DNA from: Puccinellia tenuiflora
Taxonomy: Eukaryota > Streptophyta > Magnoliopsida > Poales > Poaceae
Assembly: GCA_012064385.1 (NCBI GenBank)
Contig: QRDG01001346.1
Coordinates: forward strand, 595,415 to 659,414
DNA length: 64,000 nt
Direction of reading: 5' to 3'
Every line of letters begins with the position of its first letter. Positions within the stretch are counted from its first letter, which is position 1. Below are positions 11,384-21,106 of the stretch, piece by piece. The translations under genes and the position numbers were made by a program. The notes beneath the pieces are model-generated. The model was not told the DNA's origin. It saw only the letters and a list, made by a program, of their open reading frames with translations, and ran no database searches.

Positions 11384-11932
11384 TGTCGTGGGGTTGTCAC
11401 GGCAAGTCCTTCCTCTGGGAAGGTGAGTTCTGGGGCCATTAATGATCGAAGTACGTAGGAGAGGTTAATCTCACCAAGGGACACAGATTTACCCAGGTTC
11501 GGCCCCTCTTGATTAGAGGTAAAGACCTACTTCCTGCTTCTCTTTATTGCTCTAGATCTGATCTCGATTACAGGATTCCGGCTCCTATCTGGGGAGTCGG
11601 CGACTATGGATCTGGTGTTTCTAGATTGCTTAAGACTTGTCGATCTAAGGTCCAGGACCCCACTTATAAAGGTGGCCGGGTCTCTGGACTTACAACCTAC
11701 ACCGAGTCATACTAGAACACGGAGTCCTACTCTACGTCTTGGCCTTCCAAGTTAGGGCTCCGGGTTGTACTTGGACTCCTTCCGGACGGGCCCCTTTTCC
11801 GTCATGGGCCTTGGTCGGCTTGTCTCCAGCCCAGCCCATGCGACTTGATGCATGACTCGGCTTTGGCCTTCTTGGTCTTGGCGGGTCTACTTTCCGGGTC
11901 CATGGGCCTACCTATAAAGTATCCCCCCATCA
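11384..11932 (-). repeat. 3' LTR of outer Gypsy element
   Basis: 549 bp, plus-strand reading TGTCGTGGGG...CCCCATCA. It matches 34260-34808 with 8 differences counted by eye. Next to it at 11933-11953 lies the polypurine tract, read on the plus strand as GTAGCCCCCGAATTTATCTT. Confidence 0.95.
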
Positions 11933-12365
11933 GTAGCCCCCGAATTTATCTTGGGCGCAGCTTTGGCGGCTTCCTCCGACTCCTTGGTTCGACTTCTTGA
12001 TTTGACTTCTCCAATTTGGGTCACTGGCTCAGAGGTCGCTTGCTGCTAGCTCCAAGATGAATTCCTGCATAAAAATATAACACACATATAAAATGAGTCC
12101 ATCCTCACCCCTTGTTCAAGTCACCACTCTTGCCTTTGCATTAGCTGGCCGAGTTTGTTATGACTCTTGTGAACAAACACTGAAGAACTTGACTCTTATT
12201 AACTCTCACTGTCATAGGACTCGCCATTCTGAGACAAGCCGGCTCCTTCCACTTCTGTGACCTTAATTTCTATTATCATTTCCTGTCTGGCTTTTAGCCA
12301 CTGAACCGTTATCCACTTAACTGTCATGGACCATTACTATAGCTGCCTAGGGTTTTTTCCCCTCT

Positions 12366-12372
12366 TATAAAT
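12366..12372 (+). promoter_or_regulatory. TATA box of the antisense gene, outer copy
   Basis: TATAAAT lies 105 bp upstream of the ATG at 12477, just inside the 3' LTR. The inner copy has TATAAAT at the equivalent place (26685-26679, minus strand, 130 bp from its ATG). Conservation in two diverged copies supports a dedicated promoter for the antisense gene. Confidence 0.65.
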
Positions 12373-12773
12373 TGCAAAGGGTAAGATCTAAAACCCTCAC
12401 TTGTCCCTTTCGCCTCAAATTCCCCTTTCTCTTTGCTCCTTGCTTTCCCGCGCTCAGCACACACCGCCCGCTCGCCATGGCACCCAAGCGCGCCAAGGTT
12501 GCTCCCAAGGCCAAGGCCTCCTCGTCAAGTAGGACGGTTGACATTGCTGCCGCAGCCGCCGCCGCCGCCAAATCCTCATCAAAGTGGTCGATCTCCGCCG
12601 ATTGGGGCGGATCTACGATTACAGCTGAGCAACTGAAGACGCACCGGCTGACCGGCCTTCTTCCCTCCAATGTAAAAGCTCGGGCCCCAGGGGATGAGGT
12701 GGTGCCCGCTCCCGCGAAGGATGAGGTGGTGATTTTCTCAGAGCACCTGTTCCGCGGATTCACGCCCTCGGGT

Positions 12774-15700
12774 TGTAATGTCCGGGGTTTTTCCCCAAAT
12801 TAGTTTTTGTTTTTCTTTTTTGCATCATCATGACATCAGCATCATCGCATCGCATGTTTTTGGCAACAAAAATTATTTTTATTAAACCCTATTTTATTTT
12901 TTCTAAAATTGTCGGGAAAATATTTTAACCGAGACAGCCGTCTTCGTTTTTGAAAATTAATTGCCAAATTAAAATTGCCAAAAAGAAAATAAAATTCGAG
13001 TAGCGAGAGAGTAGCCCGAAAACCGGCCCAAAGCCCAACCAAGCAAACCCTAGAGCAAACCCTAATCCTCCCCCTGGCTTTTTCCTTTCCCACCCCCTCC
13101 TACCTTGCAGCCACCCTCCCTCTCTTTTTCCGTTTTGCAAACAAGCCCTTCCACCTCGCGAAGGGGCCCTTTTTCTTTTCCTTTTGGGTCCCTGGACCCT
13201 TTTTCCTCTCTCCCTTTTCTCTTTTCTTTCTTTTTTTTCTTTCTCTTCTCTTTTTATTCCCCAACCCGGCGCATCTCTTCTTCCTCCCGACCGCACCTTT
13301 CCCCATGGCTCGATCCCCTCACCCCGCATGCATCCTCCTACCACCCGCACCACCCCGGCCGCCAGTCCTCCTCCTGCGCCGCCTCCAGCCCCGACGCTCG
13401 CCGCTGGCCGCGCCCGCCACCGCGCCTCCTCCGGTTCCCCTGCCAGGCCGTGCCTCCCCTCCTCCTCGAGCGCGTGCTCGGCCGCGCCAGCTCCAAGTCA
13501 CGCCACCGCCTGCGCCCCCCCGTCGACCCAAGCTCCGGCCGCTGGCCGGCTCCTTCCCGTCGACCTGCCGGCCCTCTCCGCCCTCTCCTCTCTCCATCTC
13601 CCTTCACCCCTCCTTCCAGCCGGCTCCCGACGCTGCCTCCCGTGGCCATGCCCTCGCCCGAGCCCGGCTGCCGCGCCGCCCCCTGCTCCGGCCAGCCAGC
13701 ACCACCCCGACCCGCAGCTCCTCCCCATCGCCCCTTGCTTCCCCCTGCTGCCATGGCCTGCGCCTCCCCCGAGCTCCACCTGTCCCGGCCGCCTCGGCCC
13801 TCCTCCACCTTGTGCCCGTGCTGTGCATGAGTTGTTGCTGCTGCGTGTTCCTTGCCCGTGCAGATCTTTTTCCGAGTCGTGTTCTCCGTCTCCGGTGCCC
13901 GTCACGTGTTCGACAATTTTCCTGCCCGATGTTTTCACCGCTGCCGCACACGTCCCCTTGTCGTGTTGCCGTGTTGTCCCCGGAGCTGGTTCCCGGACGT
14001 CTCCCGTTGTTCCCGTCGTGTTGTGTTTCCGACGGTCCGTTTCCGATTCGGTTCCCCGATGCGCTTCCCCGACGGCCAGCCTACGTGTCCGTCCCCGTGC
14101 ACGTCTCCGTTGCCGTCTCCGTGACGTGTTCCCGGCGATTCCAGCTTCCCCGACCGTCGTGAAGCCGTTCCCGTCATGAACCGGATGGTCCCGTCGTGTT
14201 TTCCGTCGTGAAGTCGTCCTTCGTTCCCGTCGTGGAGCACCGTGAAGACCGACGACCGTGAACGGGGATACGACAAGATCTTCCCCGACTCCGTGAACGA
14301 CGACATGCGCCAAGTTCTTCGTGTTTTGTGACGGCCGCCTTCATGCGTGTCCGTGAAGACCGGTGTCCGAGAAGCCCGAAACCCGAATACCCGACGCCGT
14401 CAACCCCGTTGACCGCGAAGCCCGGAACGCCAAGGTCTGCCACGACGACGCCCCGAGTACGACTACATCAACGACATCGACTACGGAACGACTACTTCAG
14501 CTACTTCGACTACGACGACTACTTCGACTACGACCCGAAGACGACGGCTTCCAATCCGGAGTTCCCCTATCCGATGTGTGACCCCAACCCTAACCCTATA
14601 CCTTATATATCCGTATCTTATAAATCATGCATCATCAATTAACCTCGCACCTTTATCCATTTAGTCGAACTAAATCAAATAAATTATGGGGTTTGTCCGG
14701 TGCATCTATAATATGCACCGATCCCATTTAAAATGCTTTGCCATGTGTTAGGTAATTAAATTGGATCACAATTAATTTGTCATGCATCATTTCATCAACA
14801 TGTCGCTTCTTTTGCCGTAGTAGTGAAATGCATCTTTGCGCTTTTCAGTGTTTGTTGCTTCTTCGGGATAGGCCGATGAGTTGATGTGAGAAACGACAGG
14901 TTCTGCTACCTCTACCGGATTGCAGGCAAGTGATACTCACCTGCTATCTTTGCTTGTCTTCTGTTTCTTACTCGTCCTATCTTTTGTTCCTTGCTAGCCA
15001 TATATATATCGATGCTTGTGTCCGATCCTATATGCATGTTTACCTTGCAGCCATGATATAGCCACACCTCCACATCCTATTAACCTGTTGCTTGTTTACC
15101 TTGTTAGCCTTGCGAGTCCTAGTGCATGCTCAGGTGCCTTGCTTCAGTCTTGTTATCTTTTTGTCTAGTCTTGCTTATAACATGGTAACTAGGCTCAACT
15201 AAAATGGTAATCTTTACTTTCTGTTGCGATGGGAATATCGTGGTGATTTGTTCTGCTAGTGTCGCCTAGGACCCGAGTTCTTTTCCGCTGATCCAAGACT
15301 GAGCGCACTAACCACATGTGGGAGTTCTATGGGCCTCCCCGCAATCTATTACCGGATCCTCAAACCTGTCCAGGATGCCACAAGTAGTTCGGGTGTTTCT
15401 ACGGTTACAAGCGCGAATGATATGGTAAGATGGATACGAGGTTACTTACGGTAGGGCTTGCGGTATGATGCGAAGTGACCAACTCATGGTAGTTTGTGTC
15501 ACCTAGCCGTAGTCGCAAACGGTTAGGCCCACCTCGAAGCTTCGGCCGGACTCTCAAGGTGGATCAGAGCTAGCTAGGTGGCTCTCTGGACTTGTTTGTA
15601 GAGAAGGGAAGTATTGCGTCGAACGCTCCACCGGTACACCTCTAAGCGAGTGTTTCGATGCGTGTGGGTTCATTGGTGCATCCCTGCAGGGTTAAATCTT

Positions 15701-16499
15701 TTCGAAAAGCCGTGTCCGCGGTTATGGACGACTTGGTGAAATGCGCTGGCTAAAAAGATCATAGACAACTTGCATCTTATAATGATAATAACTTGACTAG
15801 TAAGATAGATCACTTGAATAATAACCCATAAAACTTGTCCACCGTGTGTGTTGCCCTGATTGCTTCCTCGTGGGTGGTTGATCGAGGGAGTAATACTTGG
15901 GCGGGTTTTGATGTGGTGAGTAGTATAGTTGGTTCCTTATGCGCTCTCTTACCTTGTCTCTATTAGACGAAAGTTGTAGTGTGTCTCTATAAGTTGTTAG
16001 TGCTGCTTGCCGCCGCCTCAATCGCTAACCCTCTTCCACCGGAATTCCAGCTTTGATATCTTGTGAGTATTACTTGCCAGTACTTCTACTAGTACTGACC
16101 CCTTCGGGGCTGCTATTCCAATGCAGCCAACAGGTTTGAAGTCTGACGACGTTAGCTTGGGAATCCCTCCGGCTTGGCCTGGGCAGGGATATGGTGCCTT
16201 CGTTTATCTTCAGGACTCTTAGTCCAATTTGTTTCTTGTCCGTAGCCGGACGCTACCCGCTTCCGATGTTAATTGGATCTTTGTATTGTATCTTTGCTCT
16301 TGACTCGGTGAGTCATTGTTGTATATATGTTCTTTTATGGGTTCCGTCGAGAACTATTGTAATGTTATCACAATTCCACCCGCATAACGTGTGTGTTGCG
16401 ACGTGCACGTTATGCCTGGTGGGCGTCCTTTAGGATCGTTATTATGCGGATTTGGCTGGAACGCTAAAATCTGCATAGTACCGATCTTGGGGCGTTACA
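12774..16499 (+). mobile_element. 3.7 kb TG...CA element with 5-bp TSD, probable long solo LTR, inside the antisense gene
   Basis: Begins TGTAATGTCC and ends GGGGCGTTACA (short imperfect inverted ends). Flanked by CGGGT at 12769-12773 and 16500-16504; removing it restores the exon frame of the antisense gene exactly. A TG...CA structure with a 5-bp TSD and no internal LTR pair fits a solo LTR, here very long as in LARD-type elements. 13100-14300 is GC-rich and open in several frames but with no protein I recognise. 14600-16500 is AT-richer. The block 15681-15737 (containing TTTTCGAAAAGCCGTGTCCG) recurs inverted at 54345-54398 in the element at 53476-57292, so the two are one family. Confidence 0.75.
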
Positions 16500-18510
16500 C
16501 GGGTAATCTCTTCTTCCGCCAGCTTCTCGCTTTCTACAAGCTGCGCATCCATGACCTAGCTCCCAATTCTGTTCTCACTTTGTCCAATTTCGTGACTCTT
16601 TGTGAGGATTACCTCCAAATCAAACCCGATCTTGATCTCTGGCTCGAGCTCTTTTATTGCAATCCTCAACCTGAAACATCCGGCGGCCCCCTTCTGCAAT
16701 GCGGCGCCGTCGCTCTTCAACGGCGCCTCTATTTTGTCTTCCCTAAACCTGTCTTCCCCAACCGTGTCAAGGACTGGCACAAGACTTTCTTCTACTGCAA
16801 GGACACTTCTCCTGCAGATGAACCTAAACTCCCTCTATTCTCTGAAGATCGCCTGGAGGCGACTCCCCTGATGAAGGCTAGATGCTCAGAGGCCGCCCGG
16901 CCAAAAGTCGAGTCTTTGATCTCTCGGATTCGGGCCCTTCTATCCCTCAACCTGGAGAATATGGACCTAGTCCGCTGCTGGACAACTTGGAGAATTCAGC
17001 CGCTGAGTCATAGGACTCGGCTTATTTGTACGTATACTCGCTGCGCAGGTGACGACCTCCGAGTGACGGAGCAACTGTCAGATGGTCCTGAACTCGGTCG
17101 GCTCATCAAAAAGCTGACCGGGAAGCCGGTGAAGGACCAGGCACACTTTGGGCTCCAGCCCTTCTGCTCCACCAACCCAGCCCCTGATGTAAGCTTTACT
17201 CTTTACCACATTTCTAACTTGCTTTTATCTATATCACTTGTTAACTCATTTTCTCTGACTCTCTTGCAGCTCACCGACTCCTTCTGGAAGCCGGCCTCTG
17301 GAGCTGGCACTAGGAATGAAACTGAAGCTGAGGCTGAGGTTGAGGAAGAGACCCCTATCACAGAGCAAACCACTGTGGCAGAGGATGCTGATGATGATGC
17401 AGACGAGGAGTCCTCTCAGGAGGCCCCGGCTGCAAATGATGGTGATGACGATGATGATGAGAACGAGGAGTCCTCTCCAGAGGCTCCTGTCGTAGAGGAT
17501 ACTGACGAGGGTGAGTCCTCTCAGGAGGCTCCTGTCACTGAACAACCTCACACAACTTCTGGGATTGCTGCTGCTCAGCCATCCTTATCTGAAGAGTCCT
17601 CAGCAAAAAGTCACTCCTCTTCCTCCCCGGCTTCCCATAACAATGGGTCTCGAGAGGCTGTCCCCAAGGTACCCCTTTCACGAGTCCTTGGATCAACTCG
17701 TTCGCCTGCTAAGCCTGAAGAACGTGTGTAGAGCGTTGTTGCTGCTAGGAAAAGGAAATTGCGCTCCGATGGGCCTGCAGAGACTCCTGATCCTCTGCCG
17801 GTTTCGCACCAACGGAAGTCGGCTTCTCCTCTCAGCAAGGACGACTCCTACCACTCCGGCATGTCTATGCCCTCTTCAGACTCTCAGGCCTCCTTGGACC
17901 TGGAAACTAATGCTGGGTAAGACTCCTCTGTTTACTCTATTTGCATTCAAATGACTTCTGCTTTTCCTTTTCACTAGATTTATTGCTGACTTCTGTCTTT
18001 GTCTATTTCAGGGCTCGGCCTTGTGTCAAGGTGACCAAGCTCCCAGGCATGACTGATGTCACCTCTGCTCGTGGACCTGTCCCTCCTTCGGCTTCTCAAA
18101 CAACAAGCACGAGGACAGGTCCCTCCACTCCTGCATCTGCTGGTGCAACCACAGCTCCCACTGTTCTCGAGTCCCCTTCAAGGACTCGGGAGGCGACTCC
18201 ACTAATAGTCCAGCCCTCCTCTGGGACTGGGACTCCTGTCGCCGCACATCAAGCTCATCTGGCTCCTCCGAAGGCGACTCCCATTGTTCAACCAAACGAC
18301 AAGCCGGCCAAGTCTTCTATTGACTACAGTCGACTTCGAGTGTCTGACAACATGTCTTTCTCTGAGGCTTATGCTCAGGCTGTCGACTTGAATGATCAAT
18401 CCGCCAGGCTAAAAGATGATGAGCAAGCAGCCCTTAGGTCTCTTCACATGATTCATAACGTAAGATTTTTGACTTCTACCCTTTATGCTTTCTAGCGTCC
18501 TCCTATTGCA

Positions 18511-18960
18511 GTAGCCCCCAAGCACTTGTCTGCGGTGACTTGTGACTAAGATAGGTGCTTTGCTTTGAACTCAATTGCTGTGTAGAAAAAAAATTGCACA
18601 CTGTAGCCCCCAAGCACTGAGTCCTTAGCTCCACTAGGACTCGGGGCTGCTGATTTGCTGTCTGTCGGGTCCTTGGACCAAAAAACTTTTCCATGAGTAG
18701 CCCCCAAGCGCCGAGTTGTCAGCCTGCGATGACTTGGAGCTACAAATCCATGTAATTTACTGGTACTTAATTTGAAGAAAAAATTCTGATCTGCGAGTAG
18801 CCCCCAAGCGCCAAGTTGTTGACTTGTGACGACTTGGAGCTGATGACTTGTTGACTAGGACCCATGCCTGCTGGTTGTAAAAGAAAAAATTGACTCCTGA
18901 GTAGCCCCCAAGCGCCAAGTTGTTAACTTGTGACGACTTGGAGCTCATGAGTTCTCTGCT
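18511..18960 (+). repeat. Five ~100-bp tandem repeats with polypurine-tract-like core in intron 3 of the antisense gene
   Basis: GTAGCCCCCAAGC recurs at about 18511, 18605, 18697, 18797 and 18901. The last three units continue GCC(A/G)AGTTGT and end in GACTTGGAGCT. In element sense the core reads GCTTGGGGGCTAC, close to the true polypurine tract GGGGGCTAC beside the 3' LTR. The equivalent array in the inner element is at 23791-24240. Confidence 0.85.
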
Positions 18961-20483
18961 TGACTTGTAAAGCTGACTTGTAAATTCTGACTTATCAATC
19001 CTGACTTGCAAAATATGACTTGTCAATTCTAACTTGCAAAAATTTGACCTGTGATTGCAGTGCCTTATCTCCAAGATGAAGAGGGATATGAAGGAGCTGG
19101 AGGACCAGGCGGCTGCTAGTGCCAGGTCTGCTCAGGCTGAAAAAGAGCACTCTCTTCAATTGGAGAAGGATCTGAAAGCTTTATCTGCTCAACTGGAGCA
19201 GGTGAAGAAAGAATCTGCAGATGCCAAGAGAATTGCCCAAAAGGCACACAACGATCTGAAAGCTGTCTTTGACACCTGCCGCAAAGGCATTGGGGCCATG
19301 TGCCAACATATATTTGGTAAGTTTGTAACTTTTGCTTACTCCCTTTTTGCATCTTTCTGAACTGCTTTTAGGCTGACAATCACCGATTTCCTTTCTGCAG
19401 GGGCTGACTCCTCAAAACTCAAGCTGCCCACAAGCAAGCAATTGCATGAGATGTTGGATTATTGCCATGGGCTGTAAGAAGGAGCCCGTGCTGTGGTGAA
19501 ATATCTGAATGCTAAGGGCAAGTGCCCCAAAGAGCCTGAGCGTCTGGTGGACGAGTTGTCTAGGGCACCAGGGTATATGCGGCTGTGGAAGCAGTCTTCT
19601 TTGAGGAGAGCATCCATCAGAATCCTTGCCCTAGCCCACAGTTATTATCCCACTGTCTTAGAGCCGGCACTGCTTACTATGGGAAAGCCAGAACAACATG
19701 AGGATGGCAAACCCTTCACCCAGGACGACTTCAACAGGACGACTTCAAAGCTGAGGAAAAGCTGGTGCGGCCATACGCTTGTGAGATTGCCAACAAGATG
19801 GATCCTGAGGTATGGGTTCATCACTATGACTTGGAGAACAAAAGGGTTGCTCCAGAGACTCCTGAGATTGTAAAATTTGGCCGCCCCTCACAAGACTCAG
19901 CTGGTGTCCCCTCTTCGTCTGCTGCACCAAGTTCCTCATCACCGGCGGCTCCTGCTCCTGGTGCCGAGCCTATATTAAAGACTCCTGCTGCGCCCACTCC
20001 TTCAAGAGCTATCTCTGGTGACGCCCAGAAACAAGAAGAGCTGGCTAAGCACATGAAGAGTCCCAGAGGCACCGGTTTTCAAACGAAAAGAGTCGCCACC
20101 AAGCCTCCTGTGAAGCCGGCTCCTGCCTCTGCTGCTCAGACAAAGAACAAGTCTCCTGTGAAGAAGGAGTCCCCGATTCCGTCTGAGAAATCGACTCCTC
20201 TAGAGGATCATCCCTTGAATGACTTTTGAATTTGTGTAATGATGTGCTACTGGTGTTTAAACTTTGTAATGATGCACTGCTGGTGCAAAACCTTTTTAGG
20301 TCTTTTGAACTACTTGTTCTGAAATTGTGCCAATCGGCTTGTAATGACTTGCTTGTTAAACTGTGAGATTTGATATGTATTATCTATGCAAGTCATTTTG
20401 TGGTTCTTATAACCCGTCTAATTATCCACTGATGAATAAGTAGGCCCTGCATGACTTCTCTTACAGCTTGTGCTGACAGGTTC

Positions 20484-21039
20484 TGATGGGGGGATACTTT
20501 ACAGGTAGGCCCATGGACCCGGAAAGTAGACCCGCCAAGACCAAGAAGGCCAAAGCCGAGTCACGTATCAAGTCGCATGGGCTGGGCTGGAGACAAGCCG
20601 GCCAGGGCCCATGATGAAGAAAGGACCCGTCCGGAAGGAGTCCAAGTACAACCCGGAGTCTAAACTTGGAAGACCAAGACGTAGAGTAGGACTCCGTGTT
20701 CTAGTATGACTCGGTGTAAAGTGTAAGTCCAGGGACCCGGCAGCCTTTATAAGCGGGGTCCTGGACCTTAGATCGATAAGCTTCAACCAGTAGAGAAACC
20801 CTAGCCACCAGAGAGAAGTCGCCGGCTCCTAGATTGTGGGAGCCGGGTCCTTGTAATCGAGACATATCAAGAGCAATAACAGAGAAGCAGGAAGTAGGTC
20901 TTTACCTCGAATCAGAGGGGCCGAACCTGGGTAAATCCTTGTTCCTTGGCGAGATTAACCGTTCCAGCGTACTTCAGTCATCAATGGCCCCAGAACTCAT
21001 CTTCCCTAAGGAAGAACTTGCCGTGACAACCCCACGACA
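20484..21039 (+). repeat. 5' LTR of inner Gypsy element
   Basis: TGATGGGG...CCACGACA, 556 bp. It contains a TATA-like TTTATAAG at about 20747-20754, a plausible U3 promoter core. It is identical by eye to 27108-27663. Confidence 0.95.
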
Positions 21040-21058
21040 GTTGGCGCCCACCGTGGGG
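21040..21058 (+). other. Primer-binding site, inner Gypsy element
   Basis: GTTGGCGCCCACCGTGGGG directly follows the 5' LTR; the outer copy has the same string at 34259-34241. Position and conservation mark it as the PBS. I cannot assign the primer tRNA from memory. Confidence 0.75.
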
Positions 21059-21106
21059 CCTACGGTGACGAAAGGAGTCGAGATCGTTGGAGCTGCTCGT
21101 CGAGCT

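Larger units (their letters stand above)
12477..20229 (+). pseudogene. Antisense gene of the Gypsy element (PF04195-like 'putative gypsy type transposon'), outer copy, broken
   Basis: A five-exon gene antisense to gag-pol. Exon 1 is 12477-12773 plus 16505-17188 (split by a 3.7 kb insertion), then 17270-17916, 18012-18459, 19061-19316 and 19401-20229, with GT-AG introns. The N-terminus is basic (MAPKRAKVAPKAKA) followed by an Ala run. The conserved core has LRIHDLAPNSVLTLSNFV, LWLELFYCNPQPETSGGP and RCWTTWRIQPLS. Next come an acidic Glu/Asp/Ser-rich stretch in exon 2, a coiled-coil-like exon 4 (KRDMKELEDQAAASARS...) and a Pro/Lys-rich tail. Lesions: the insertion, TAG at 17729-17731, TAA at 19475-19477, and a 14-bp tandem duplication (19721-19734 = 19735-19748) that shifts the frame. 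The family is often labelled as transposon protein; its biochemical function is unknown to me. Confidence 0.8.

Noticed and set aside
13105..14313. Long overlapping open frames on both strands in a GC-rich stretch
   Set aside because: All are low-complexity Pro/Ser/Arg translations, open in several frames at once because of base composition, and lie inside the 3.7 kb solo-LTR-like element.
18511..18960. CRISPR-like array
   Set aside because: Units are about 100 bp, degenerate and contiguous, in a plant retrotransposon; they are tandem repeats.
20834..21106. gag start far upstream in the LTR at 20834
   Set aside because: The codon there is GTG and the region is LTR; ATG 21107 (or possibly 20984) is more plausible.
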